DNA from: Glandiceps talaboti
Taxonomy: Eukaryota; Hemichordata; Enteropneusta; Spengelidae
Length of the DNA stretch: 42,500 nt
NCBI RefSeq assembly: GCF_964340395.1
Contig: NC_135569.1
Coordinates: 18,453,957-18,496,456, forward strand
Direction: 5' to 3'
In this document: positions 1 through 10,531 of the stretch, piece by piece
How positions within the stretch are numbered: position 1 is the first letter of the stretch
Layout: each line of letters starts with the position of its first letter
Notes under the pieces: model-generated
What the model saw: only the letters and a program-made list of their open reading frames with translations
What the model was told of the DNA's origin: nothing
Database searches by the model: none
Program-made: the position numbers and the translations under genes

Positions 1-2
1 TG

Positions 3-57
<55 letters not shown>

Positions 58-65
58 TTGACTTA

Positions 66-122
<57 letters not shown>

Positions 123-174
123 ACGTTGACTTTGTGTGTGTATATATAGAGAGAGAACGTTGACTTAGTGTATG

Positions 175-206
<32 letters not shown>

Positions 207-246
207 ACGTTGACTTTGTGTGTGTATATAGAGAGAGAACGTTGAC
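1..246. repeat. Composite (TA)n/(GA)n minisatellite
   Basis: About five irregular units, each made of a GT run, a TA run, a GA run and the constant core GAACGTTGACTT followed by A or T. The dinucleotide stretches vary in length from unit to unit while the 12-base core is kept. The array touches the left window edge, so its full size is unknown. It ends about 260 bases upstream of the collagen-like start codon. Confidence 0.85.
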
Positions 247-506
247 TTGTTGCTTTAGGTCAAATGTCACGATCACATATCACAGCTGTGTACTGGGAAT
301 ACATCATTACAGAGAAGTTTGAAAAATTCTTGAGAAGTTTCCAAGTTGTCCTAATTGGAAAATCCCAAGCAGACTGAAATCGAATACCAGGAAAGAGACG
401 TGGTTTATTAAAGACTCGAAAGCGAGGAAGGGAAACATTATACCCGTCAGTTTCCCATCAAGGAAGCAGCAGCAGTGGTGGTCAGATTGTCAATCAGTTG
501 ATAAAG

Positions 507-674
507 ATGGGATTTCGGCTGATTCTTGTGGTGTTTTCACTCTTTTCATGTCTTGCAGTTGTAGAAGGGAATTCTGGCGACAGCCATGAATCGGTGCCAA
601 AGGAGTTGTTGGCGGCCTTACACAGACAAGAACAGTTATATCTTGAACTTCAGAAAACAGTCCAGGATTTACAG
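507..674 (+). CDS. Collagen-like gene, exon 1 (signal peptide, coiled-coil start)
   Basis: The exon encodes 56 residues and ends in phase 0 at CAG|gtaatg. A basic residue (Arg4) precedes an uninterrupted hydrophobic core, then a polar stretch beginning NSGDS, typical of a secreted precursor. The last 25 residues are Leu/Gln rich and continue the heptad pattern into exon 2. No TATA box is evident in the 260 bases upstream, so the transcription start is not placed. Confidence 0.85.
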
Positions 675-1908
675 GTAATGTATTTTAAAACCCTGGCGTT
701 CGTACAACGTGCGACAAAATTGACCACAGCCACAATGTAGTAAACCCCACCGCCACCATTCCATCTTTCTGGAGTCGATATGACTGAATGGTTTAAGTGG
801 CTAGTTTGGAATACAACCTCGTCGCTACCATTATTTCTGAATAGAATATAAGCTGATCAGTGAAGTCCTTTAGGCAAGATGTGAGCCACGACTGTGACTC
901 AGTCAACCCAACCGTGTATTTGTCGACCTTTTGGGATATGGATACAGCCTTGCATGTGAATATACGCTTGCAGGGGCCGAGGGGTTTCAATGTATTTTTA
1001 TTCTCCTCGGGAGTTGATGAATTTATATATGACCGTTGTGTCGCTATGGGTCCGTGTATGATGATTTGAGCAATATGTAAGAAAGCACTATATAAAAACT
1101 GGCAATTACATTATTATTGATTCTACAAAGTGTGATTAGTGAGCGATCAGTGTTGACCGGGGACCGGCAAATCACAAATCAGCAGGGGGGGGGGGGGGGT
1201 ATTAAACTAACAGTGTGTGTGTGTGTGTGTGGGGGGGGGTTATCACTTTTACAAAGTTAATGGGGGGTCACCTTATTTTAAACAACTTAATGAAATCATG
1301 GACCGATGTGATGTACTTAAATTTACATACATTTATTAAATAACAAATGTATTGTGCATACAATAAACCAGCTATAAAATATACATGCATATAATTGTAT
1401 GTCAATATACCCCATGACATGGAGTCACTCTATTGTATTCACCTTAAAATAACTTCTCAATATTACACGCCATGAGTTGCATAGCATCATCTGAGAAGCA
1501 GTACAGTTACTATGATTGGATGGCCCTGGCTTTCAATGATAAGTTGCATAGCATCATCTGAGAAGCAGTGCAGTTACTATGATTGGATGGCCCTGGCTTT
1601 CAATGATAAGTTGCATAGCATCATCTGAGAAGCAGTGCAGTTACTATGATTGGATGGCCCTGGATTTCAATGATAATTTGAAGAAAACAAAGTACCAGTT
1701 GCAGAGCTTGACCTCCACAAACTGTCCTAAAGGGAAACAAACTGGATAAAATCAAAGCCACTGTGTGTGATGTTCTCAGAAGGGTTGAGAAAGACCAACA
1801 AAAGCAAAGAGAAAATAAGCAAACACCTTAACGAAATGGATGGAGAAAAAACATGCAACCCAGAGTCCACAGAAACCAGTGGTCATGATGATGACGATGA
1901 TGGTGATA

Positions 1909-1968
<60 letters not shown>

Positions 1969-2767
1969 CAGAAAACACATCCAAGCCAGAGTGCACGGAA
2001 ACCAGTGATGATGATATACATAGTGTGAAATTATGAAGAAAATTAGAGTTTTACATCCTATCTCCTGTGGGATATGTTAAATTGATATCCCCATTCAGTA
2101 ACTATATACTACCAACAGATCACAGTATTACATTCCCTTGGTATTAGTGTATTAAGTTTCAAGCCAGTAGTGAACTGAATCAGTAATATAGTTATGAAAT
2201 AGCTGTAGTACAGTAAACTTAATGACACTGTTTAATTTTTATTTGGAAACCGATGGCATTTATCTCCTTTAATGATTGAAAGCATATATAAACCTGTCCA
2301 AAAACTTACTTGTTAAAATATAAACAGTTTGGTCTATGAAGAGGAGGGAGATTTGAGTAAGTTACTGACATGCATTGACAGTTAATGACATGCATTGACA
2401 GTTACTGACATGCATTGACAGTTACTGACATGCATTGACAGTTACTGACATGCTTTGACAGTTATTGACATGCTTTGACAGTTACTGACATGCATTGACA
2501 GTTATTGACATGCATTGACAGTTATTGACATGCATTGACAGTTATTGACATGCATTGACAGTTACTGACATGCATTGGCAGTTATTGACATGCTTTGACA
2601 GTTACTGACATGCATTGGCAGTTATTGACATGCATTGACAGTTACTGACATGCATTGACAGTTATTGGCATGCTTTGACTGTTACTGACATGCTTTGACA
2701 GTTACTGACATGCATTGGCAGTTATTGACATGCATTGACAGTTAGCAACACATTTACAAGTAATTCT

Positions 2768-2837
<70 letters not shown>

Positions 2838-5800
2838 CAATAGCCTGTGTATGTCACTTGATTGACATGTGACTATGTCAACTGTCGTTCTATTACCGCT
2901 TACTATTACTATGTCAACTGTCGTTCTATTACCGCTGACATAGACTATAGTCACATACAATGAGAGTTATCAAACTCTTTTGTCGTAATACAGCAAGATA
3001 TCACTGCTCTGAAGAAAAACAGCCAGGGGGTCGAGGTTCCACCAGGAAAGCCTGATAAGCCTACAGAACCAAATGGGTTGCTGGATGTCATCAGAAGAAA
3101 ACGAGATATCGAAGGTAGGGGAGAGAAACACAGGGACACGTATCGTTGTTTTCCTATTGAAAATATCACACGAATCCTGCTACTACAAATGTATCAATAT
3201 ACACTCTATTCTGTGTTCTTTCCATGGTGAGGGAAATATATTAAAGTCAAAATGTTGTCATATTTAGATTGTAGACAAAGAAAATAACGATCTAAGAAAT
3301 CTGAGAAAGCGGCGAGAAACGCGGCAACCATGGGAATGTAGAAGGAATTGGTAATTTATACTATTTTGTTGATTGTACTTTCCAATAAAATTACTGATAT
3401 AGACAACTATTGTATTATACTATAGGACTAACACCATTCCATGTGTGATGAATTATACTATAGGACTAACACCATTCCACGTGTGATGAATTATACTATA
3501 GGACTAACACCATTCCACGTGTGATGAATTATACTATAGGCCTAACACCATTCCACGTGTGATGAATTATACTATAGGACTAACACCATTCCATGTGTGA
3601 TGAATTATACTATAGGACTAACACCATTCCATGTGTGATGAATTATACTATAGGACTAACACCATTCCATGTGTGATGAATTATACTATAGGACTAACAC
3701 CATTCCATGTGTGATGAATTATACTATAGGACTAACACCATTCCATGTGTGATGAATTATACTATAGGACTAACACCATTCCATGTGTGATGAATTATAC
3801 TATAGGACTAACACCATTCCATGTGTGATGAATTATACTATAGGACTAACACCATTCCATGTGTGATGAATTATACTATAGGCCTAACACCATTCCACGT
3901 GTGATGAATTATACTATAGGACTAACACCATTCCACGTGTGATGAATTATACTATAGGACTAACACCATTCCATGTGTGATGAATTATACTATAGGACTA
4001 ACACCATTCCATGTGTGATGAATTATACTATAGGACTAACACCATTCCATGTGTGATGAATTATACTATAGGACTAACACCATTCCATGTGTGATGAATT
4101 ATACTATAGGACTAACACCATTCCACGTGTGATGAATTATACTATAGGACTAACACCATTCCATGTGTGATGAATTATACTATAGGACTAACACCATTCC
4201 ACGTGTGATGAATTATACTATAGGACTAACACCATTCCACGTGTGATGAATTATACTATAGGACTAACACCATTCCACGTTTCCTTGTATGTGTGATCAC
4301 TTATAGATTGTAACTTGTAAGATACGTCGTGCAGAGTCACCCTCAACGGCTTCCTCCGTGGGAGGGGTTGACCAATGTGTGAGGACGCCCCGCCACGGCG
4401 TACCTTACGGACTAATTCCATAAATACAGACAACCTAACAAAGGTGAATTTTCTACTAGGCGGTGAAGGCTTACTGTGATAACAGGTTTGCTCGCCAACA
4501 TTGTACTATATTCATTTGCAATGTGTAAGTTTTGAAAGAAATAACCAAACCTTGAAGATTATAAAATGTAAAATGTAAACCTAAAATAGATCAAGTTTTA
4601 GTTTTATTTCGCCTTTCCTCATCAGAAACATCGTCACAGCCGACATTTAGTGATCAGAACGCTGTGGAAAATTTACTGGCAGCCTATTCGCACCTTCAAC
4701 CCTTCACACTACGTGGTCCTCCAGGTCCCCCTGGGAGAGACGGTCGAGATGGACGGGATGGTCGTAATATGTACGGCCCTCAACTACAAGATAATGTCGG
4801 AGGTGAGAATACGTATAGAATCATGTGACCACTTGTGACGTATTAGATGACACCAAATCAACTGTAAGGCAAATACTTCTTCGACGTCAATATACATGAT
4901 ATAGGGACTGGTGCATTTTCCCGCCAAAATAACAATGGGTATATTTTCCCGCCAAAATTAGGGGACCGCTATTTGTATTCCGGTTAAAAATAGGACAGAC
5001 AGTTTTTTCCTGCCAAAATGATGGACCCATGATTCAAAAAATCATAGTATAAACATAAATGTTTGGTGATTGGTCCTATTTTTTGCATTACAGTCAAATC
5101 GTGTGAATAGAGTGGAAAACTATCGTGTAAATATTACCTTCGTATCACTATATATAGTTATAGGAAAGACGAAATTTGAAATGTGATTGATGCAGTTTAA
5201 TTGGAATAGCAATTAATCGTTTTCTCCAAAGTTAATTTGATTCTAATAATCCACTTTAGGTCTTAGAGGTCCACCTGGACCACCTGGTAAATCAGGTCCA
5301 TCTGGTCTACCTGGTACACCTGGTATACCAGGGAACGCCGGGATTCCTGGCTCAAGAAGCGTACAGCAAACTGTTCCAGAAATCGTCACCATCCACACAA
5401 ATGGCACCGGAGGTGGTAACGTCTACATCCATTGGGGTGACGATGAATGTCCCGATAGTGCTGAACTTGTCTACTCAGGTAAAACAATTGTTTGAAGTAC
5501 TGACTGCACATGTTACGTCGAAAACGGAAACGGACATTTGATTATGTATTTCATAAGTTATGTAACACCAGTCAGCACGTAGCCAGTCATTATTTTTACG
5601 TTCGGAGATTAGACAATCATGTACTGTATTGCTTCAAGTTTATATTCATGTATGAATAACATACACTGTGCAGACACTAGTGGTGCCATAGTGAAGCACA
5701 TGACAAATAGTTCTAACAGAGCTAATGAGACACCATGCCCTGTCTCTTGCCATTTAATAAATACCTCAATACATTCTCAAGAATGCATCAAAAAAGTAAA

Positions 5801-6629
5801 AATCTGAATATGAACAAGACATACTTAATATAAGATAATTAATACTACCAAGTTTGACTGAAAAGTGTAAGGGTTTACTAATGACAATATTAAAAGTGAC
5901 GCCGATTGCAGGTGCGGACCCGAAAATCAACTTGGTTAGTTTTATTGTATTAAATGTACAGGTAGCCACAGCTAATTCAATACTGCTGAGTGTGTAAAAT
6001 ATTATAAGTCGGGTTATACATAATCTAATAACAAAACAGTTAGCAAAACCCTTCCAGGTACTATATTAATATGCTTTTCAGGAAGCATAGATTCTAATTT
6101 TCGACATTAATTTATTAATTTTTTTTTGTGTGTGTTTCCCAAAGGTGTGATAGGCGGTGGCTTTTATAGTCACAAGGGTAGTGGTTCTAACTATCTTTGC
6201 ATGCCTGAGGAGCCGGTGTACGACGAAACCGTCAGTGGAGTGTCAGGCACTGGAGCTCGACTTTACGGAGGGGAATACCAGACCCATAGCTTCGGTCCGA
6301 TGTCTCAGCTGGCTGATCATGATCCTCCCTGTTCTGTTTGTCGGATTACAACTCGTACAACAGTACTCATGATTCCAGCCCGTAACGTCTGCCCTGATTC
6401 CTGGACAAGAGAATACTATGGCTATCTGATGGCGGCACACTATTCTCACGAAGGACGTACAGAATTCATTTGCGTCGACAAAAGTGCCAAAGCCAGACCA
6501 GCAACTCGTATCAGCCAAGATGGTGCTCTCTTGTATCCAGTCGAAGGAATTTGTTCCAACACAGGTGGATTGCCATGTGACCCATACGTGAACGGGAATG
6601 AACTTACATGTGCCGTTTGCACAGTTTGA
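507..6629 (+). CDS. Secreted short-chain collagen C4-like protein (5 exons)
   Basis: Spliced gene with coding exons 507-674, 2994-3114, 4626-4802, 5260-5478 and 6145-6629. Every intron is GT/AG and the phases (0,1,1,1) join open frames, giving 389 residues. The start is the ATG at 507; an upstream in-frame TTG is not needed. Residues 1-21 are a signal peptide. Residues 33-65 have heptad-like Leu spacing, probably a trimerising coiled coil. R-R-K-R at 90-93 resembles a furin site. Gly-X-Y tracts run at about 127-142 and 156-186. The C-terminal ~200 residues, with ten Cys including DPPCSVC and a final LTCAVCTV, match by recall the C-terminal domain of sponge 'short-chain collagen C4' and its many invertebrate homologues. 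Known family members are extracellular matrix or cuticle-type proteins; the role here is inferred. No frame break is seen. Confidence 0.9.
1475..1675. repeat. 67-bp tandem repeat, 3 copies
   Basis: Three units start at 1475, 1542 and 1609 with an exact period of 67 bases. They differ by only a few substitutions, so the duplication is recent. They lie in intron 1 of the collagen-like gene. Confidence 0.9.
1884..1969. repeat. (GAT)n microsatellite
   Basis: A trinucleotide run, interrupted near its left end. Its reading frames give poly-Asp, poly-Met and, on the other strand, poly-Ile, which accounts for the overlapping open frames. A similar run occurs at 10372-10430. Confidence 0.9.
2361..2740. 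repeat. 20-bp minisatellite, 19 copies without indels
   Basis: The unit is close to GTTACTGACATGCATTGACA. Nineteen units fit 380 bases exactly. Variation is confined mainly to three positions: C/T at 5, A/T at 14 and A/G at 18. The array sits in intron 1 of the collagen-like gene. Confidence 0.95.
2771..2836. repeat. (TA)n microsatellite
   Basis: An uninterrupted TA run of about 66 bases between the 20-bp minisatellite and exon 2. Such runs are prone to length errors in assembly. Confidence 0.9.
2994..3114 (+). CDS. Collagen-like gene, exon 2 (linker with R-R-K-R site)
   Basis: The exon runs from cag|CAAGAT to GAAG|gtaggg and encodes residues 57-96 plus one base of codon 97. It continues the coiled coil, then has a Pro/Lys/Glu linker and the basic tetrapeptide RRKR at residues 90-93, before the Gly-X-Y region. 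It is the only frame open across the exon and it joins both neighbours in phase. Confidence 0.85.
3414..4280. repeat. 38-bp minisatellite, about 23 copies
   Basis: Period is exactly 38 bases over about 867 bases. Units are nearly identical; the main variant is C or T in CCAYGTGTGATG, plus a rare A to C in the TATAGGAC segment. The C form creates the E-box CACGTG. The array fills more than half of intron 2 of the collagen-like gene. Confidence 0.95.
4626..4802 (+). CDS. Collagen-like gene, exon 3 (first Gly-X-Y tract)
   Basis: The acceptor is cctcatcag and the donor GGAG|gtgaga. The exon encodes residues 97-155 plus one base. A polar stretch, with LLAAYSHL at its middle, is followed by GPPGPPGRDGRDGRDGR, a charged collagenous tract of about six triplets, then a short non-collagenous interruption before exon 4. 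Confidence 0.85.
4916..4958. promoter_or_regulatory. Two E2F-like motifs in intron 3
   Basis: TTTTCCCGCCAAAAT occurs at 4916-4930 and again at 4944-4958, and a decayed third copy (TTTTCCTGCCAAAAT) follows near 5005. Each full copy contains the E2F consensus TTTCCCGC. The close repetition may be a small tandem duplication rather than selected sites; function is not shown. Confidence 0.35.
5260..5478 (+). CDS. Collagen-like gene, exon 4 (second Gly-X-Y tract)
   Basis: The acceptor is cactttag and the donor CTCAG|gtaaaa. The exon encodes the 11-triplet Gly-X-Y tract (residues 156-186, Pro-rich) and the start of the C-terminal domain, including NVYIHWGDDECPDSAELVY, a motif typical of short-chain collagen C4 homologues. 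The phase agrees on both sides. Confidence 0.88.
6145..6629 (+). CDS. Collagen-like gene, exon 5 (C-terminal domain and stop)
   Basis: The acceptor is cccaaag. The exon encodes 160 residues and TGA. Recognisable family blocks are GSNYLCMP, YGGEYQT, DPPCSVCR, VLMIPARNVCP, GYLMAAHYSH, FICVD, LLYPVEG and LTCAVC. The paired cysteines suggest disulfides, fitting an extracellular domain. Opposite-strand open frames here are shadows of this exon. Confidence 0.92.
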
Positions 6630-6744
6630 TAACTCGGAAAATTTTGTTTATTTTGTGAGCAGTTATTTTCTTCACAGTCGTTTTATTTACGTGGAGTAAA
6701 AGTGGTGTCTGAGAAAAGAACTGTTGTACAAATTATCAATAGAT

Positions 6745-6750
6745 AATAAA
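6745..6750 (+). terminator. Poly(A) signal of the collagen-like gene
   Basis: AATAAA lies 115 bases after the stop codon, in an AT-rich 3' region, at a usual distance for a short 3' UTR. Confidence 0.6.
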
Positions 6751-7512
6751 ATTACTTCTATACCTCTACACCATACAATATAATCCCCTTTCTGATTGTC
6801 TTCCTTGTGAACGCATTTTTTTTTCAGAATTACATTTCATCGCACAGATCCCGGGACTGGGAAACGAGAGTAGATACTCACCTCGTGGAGTAGGTTGAGG
6901 GCGCACTTCTTAGTAAAGCGAGTCAACATTTTGCTGTATCAGAATCAGAATCAGAATTACTTCATTCATCCCACCAGGAAAAATTAAAATGACAACACTT
7001 TCGCTTTATTGGCCGTTGATTTGACCATCCTTTCTGATGATCTTGTGCAACTCTCCCATTTCAAGTTACTTCCCCAGCAGTCATTAGAATACTACAAACA
7101 AATGTAGAATTTCACACATATCTAGTTTTTGATTTGTTAGTGACGTGAATGTTTATCTACCCTTTATTACATCAATCCCGAAATGATCACACATTCGTAA
7201 AATATAGCCATGGTTTGACTTCTTTAAACTGGAATAGTATTTAAGATGTTTCAATCGATCATCAATACAGACACTAGTTGATAGTTTACATACGTATATT
7301 TGTTAATGTTCTCTGTTGAAACCAATATGGGATCACTTTACAAATGTTTCTAATAGCAGTGTAGAGGCCAAATACTATCAAAATTGAGCCATTCCCAATC
7401 CAATATGACCGCCGAAAATTTTGTTAACTCGGGAAAGTAAACAATTAACGATAGTCCATCGAAATAAAGAGACGCGCGACTGTGAACCTCCAGTAACAAG
7501 CTTTCGTTTATA
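6751..7512. other. Intergenic, no gene seen
   Basis: Single-copy-looking AT-rich sequence between the collagen gene and a MITE. It holds short T-runs and a small AATCAG duplication near 6940, with no open frame or RNA gene that can be supported. Confidence 0.5.
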
Positions 7513-7884
7513 TTAGGCCAAATAAAAAAGTTGTTTGGTTCCGGTTACCCGACCCCACCTAGTTTTTCACGCCGATCGTAAACTTTTTTTTACGTAGTCG
7601 AGAAAAATAATAATAAAATCGCAAAAATCATGAAGTCTCGCGAGAAATAGTAGGTGAGAAAACTGACATCAACTTAAAAGACAATATAAAACTATTCTTC
7701 CAACCTGTAATGGCTGTACATTTGATAGAAAGAAATAAACAACACAGAGACCATTTGGAAAACAATGGAAAACCTGAACTAGACACTACACATAAAAAAA
7801 TATAATAAAATTTTAAAAAATCTACCTACCCCACATATTTTAAAATTGAATGTAATCGGAACTACACAATTTTTTTAGGCCTTA
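7513..7884 (+). mobile_element. MITE-like element with ~35-bp terminal inverted repeats (copy 1)
   Basis: The left end starts TTAGGCC and reaches a GGTTCCGGTTAC block; the reverse complement of the right end starts TAAGGCC and reaches AGTTCCGATTAC at matching spacing. There is no coding capacity. Related copies lie at 19093-19411 and 37497-37748 (inverted), and an internally deleted one at 35670-35745. The terminal repeats and multiple copies support a non-autonomous DNA transposon; the superfamily is not assigned. Confidence 0.75.
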
Positions 7885-7895
7885 TGGATCGGTAC

Positions 7896-9035
7896 AAAAC
7901 ACAGGTACAGGCCAGGCCTGGCCAGACCAGGTACAGGCCAGGTCAGGTACAGGCCAGGCCAGGCCAGGTCAGGTATCGACTGAATATCTTTTTGGGGGAT
8001 TCACATTCAGGTCCAAAGATGTGAATCCGTCATTATATGTGGTGTAGATTTTCGATTAGTTGTCAGGCTATTTTTTCTCTGCAATTCACCATCAGTTATC
8101 TTTGTTTTCAAAATCATCATGCAATTAGAGTCTTCTGTTCTAGGAATTACTTCCCCAAAGATAAATAACGATCTAGCAGGTGACTCTTTTTCACGACTGG
8201 AAATCTGTCACCCTAACTCAGAGGGTAAACATTTGGCAGTTTGCAAAAATTGATAAAAATAGTGCGAAAATGAATGCCCTCCGTAAGTCCTAATTTTTTG
8301 TTGAGATGTCATGTTGAAGATGAAAAGGTCAAAGGTTATTCAATGGGCAATATAACATGTATAGTAATTGTCGTTAGAATTTAACAAGTGAAACAGTGTG
8401 TGTAATAATAAGAAACGTTTAAAAGTTTGCCTTATTTTAAAGCTGTTTTATACGAATATTCAAAATTATGCTATATTGTATATATTGATACATGTACATA
8501 GTCTTGGTTACTTAGACTCTTGGCATCTTGCCAACAGTAAGAGTTTTAGTAACTGAGACTAACATATATGTTGCACCAGAGGTCAATGAAAGTTGGCACA
8601 AACAATCAGGTCAGGTGATGAGTACATTCTATGCTTTGTAATTGTGGATTTCTATCATTGGGTGTGCATCTATCATTTATACTCACTTCTTTTGTATGCA
8701 ATGTAACAAATAGGCTTTGATTTCTACTTGTCTACTACACACTCTATGACACATCTAAATGTGCATGCTCCGTGTGAGCGGTATTTAAAATTGGCGATTT
8801 TAATGGTTATTGAGAGATATTGTTTGGGCAGTTCAGAGTATTTATGAGATGTTTTCAACTGAATGTGAACATATTCGAGTACTTACATTGTTAAATTAGC
8901 ATTTATAAAAGAGAAGGTGAAATTATATATTGCAAATATATATTGCAATTAAAAACATCATGGATCTTTGGATCCAAATATGAATGTGAATCCAAAAAAA
9001 ATATTGAGGCTCTACCTGGCCTGTACCTGTGTTTT
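7896..9035. mobile_element. 1.14-kb inverted-repeat-bounded element
   Basis: AAAACACAGGTACAGGCC at the left end returns inverted at the right end. A second inner block, GATTCACATTCAGGTCCAAA near 8000, is matched inverted and diverged near 8960-8995. The left arm is longer because of a CAGGCCAGGTA-type short tandem array (7908-7970). The interior has no long ORF, so the element is non-autonomous. It starts only 12 bases after the neighbouring MITE. Confidence 0.65.
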
Positions 9036-9358
9036 ATATCAACTGGTTGGATGATCACTAAAGCTAACAGGAGTTCACACCTCGGCCTTTTCTCTGACGT
9101 TGATTATACATTCACTTATTGATGTTTACTGAGGTATTATTAATTGATATTTTAATAAATTATAAATTTTATTCTTTTTCATATTTCATGAACTGGACAA
9201 ATTTCAGTTCTAGTATACATGTGGCCATTTAGTATCAGTAGCTCAAACATGTTAGATGTACAAAATAACACATTTTTACGCCATTATGATAATGCATTAA
9301 AATGGTCATTTTGCTCAATTTCCTGCCCAGTACCTTTGGTGAGTATGTTTTACGACAC
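9036..9358. other. Unremarkable AT-rich spacer
   Basis: Nothing recognisable between the inverted-repeat element and the 47-bp minisatellite. Confidence 0.5.
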
Positions 9359-10029
9359 CCTAGATGCAGCACTGTAGTGGTTTGCTACGTCGCTGTCAGT
9401 CCTACGCTAGATGCAGTACTGTAGTAGTTTGCTACGTCGCTCTCAGTCCTACGCTAGATGCAGTACTGTAGTGGTTTGCTACATTGCTCTCAGTCACACG
9501 CTAGATGCAGTACTGTAGTGGTTTGCTACATTGCTTTCTGTCCTACGCTAGATGCAGTACTGTAGTTGTTTGCTACGTCGCTCTCAGTCACACGCTAGAT
9601 GCAGTACTGTATGTAGTGGTTTGCTACGTCACTCTCAGTCACACGCTAGATGCAGTACTGTAGTGGTTTGTTATACGTTGCTCTCAGTCCTACGCTAGAT
9701 GCAGTACTGTAGTGGTTTGCTACGTTGCTCTCAGTCCTACGCTAGATGCAGTACTGTAGTGGTTTGCTACGTTGCTCTCAGTCCTACGCTAGATGCAGTA
9801 CTGTAGTGGTTTGCTACGTCGCTCTCAGTCATACGCTAGATGCAGTACTGTTGTGGTTTGCTACGTTGCTCTCAGTCCTACGCTAGATGCAGTACTGTAG
9901 TGGTTTGCTACGTTGCTCTCAGTCCTACGCTAGATGCAGTACTGTAGTGGTTTGCTACGTTGCTCTCAGTCCTACGCTAAATGCAGTACTGTAGTGGTTT
10001 GCTACGTCGCTCTCAGTCATACGCTAGAT
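9359..10029. repeat. 47-bp minisatellite, about 14 copies
   Basis: The unit starts CTAGATGCAGTACTGTAG and continues through GGTTTGCTACG to TCAGTCCTACG. Most units keep a 47-base period; a few carry 1-4-base insertions (near 9608 and 9670). Substitutions alternate CGTCGC, CGTTGC and CATTGC forms. Confidence 0.93.
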
Positions 10030-10049
10030 CCGTTAGTAAGGATGCCTTG

Positions 10050-10145
10050 AGTGGGGGGGGGGGGGGGTGTCAAAATTTACAAACCTGTTCTTGGGGGAGG
10101 GTCATTTTTTGCATTATAATGTTGGGGGGGGGGGATCAAATTTTA
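10050..10145. repeat. G-run-rich dispersed repeat fragment
   Basis: Poly-G runs alternate with TCAAAATTTACAA-type segments. The same style recurs near 1183-1260 and 25230-25330, suggesting a dispersed repeat with slippage-prone G tracts. Confidence 0.45.
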
Positions 10146-10371
10146 CAATCCGTACTTTTGTGACCAAATTGAAGATTTTAATGATTGTCAATTTGTTGTG
10201 TGTTTTAAGATGGAAAAGTGAGATGAGCACTCAACGTTTATTTTTACGAGTACTTTACATGCCAAAATACAAATACATATATTATAAGAAAATCGTTTAA
10301 TAAAACGATGCATTTTATTGAGTGCACCGCATCTCACCTTATCACTGACACTGTCTGTGAATGTTGTTGTT

Positions 10372-10376
10372 AAAAT

Positions 10377-10430
<54 letters not shown>
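10372..10430. repeat. (GAT)n microsatellite
   Basis: A GAT run of about 55 bases. It accounts for the Ser-rich frame on the opposite strand. Confidence 0.9.
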
Positions 10431-10431
<1 letters not shown>

Positions 10432-10531
10432 AGTTTTGAATGTCATAGAGAACACGGACAGTGATACATGTACTGATTCAAGTAGTGACAGAGTCAGATG
10501 AGAGTGACACTGACAATGGCAACGTGAAGGT

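Larger units (their letters stand above)
675..2993 (+). other. Intron 1 of the collagen-like gene
   Basis: A 2.3-kb intron from gtaatg to a cag acceptor. It holds G- and GT-runs near 1183-1240, three 67-bp units, a GAT run, nineteen 20-bp units, a TA run and a duplicated ~28-bp segment at about 2873-2936. Short ORFs here, including an 88-residue Asp-rich frame at 1770-2036, come from the low-complexity DNA and have no coding support. Confidence 0.75.

Noticed and set aside
1770-2036. 88-codon Asp-rich open frame
   Set aside because: Driven by the GAT run; three other frames are also open across it and it lies in an intron.
3073-3267. Open frame overlapping collagen exon 2
   Set aside because: Alternative frame to the supported exon and runs into intron sequence.
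4251-4433. Minus-strand frame next to the 38-bp array
   Set aside because: No splice or domain support; lies in intron 2.
6243-6518. Minus-strand 91-codon frame
   Set aside because: Shadow of the highly recognisable collagen C4 exon 5.
9359-10029. CRISPR-like regular array
   Set aside because: Units are directly adjacent with no unique spacers, and the genome is eukaryotic; same for the 38-bp and 20-bp arrays.
9981-10300. Open frames at the end of the 47-bp array
   Set aside because: Made of minisatellite and G-run sequence.
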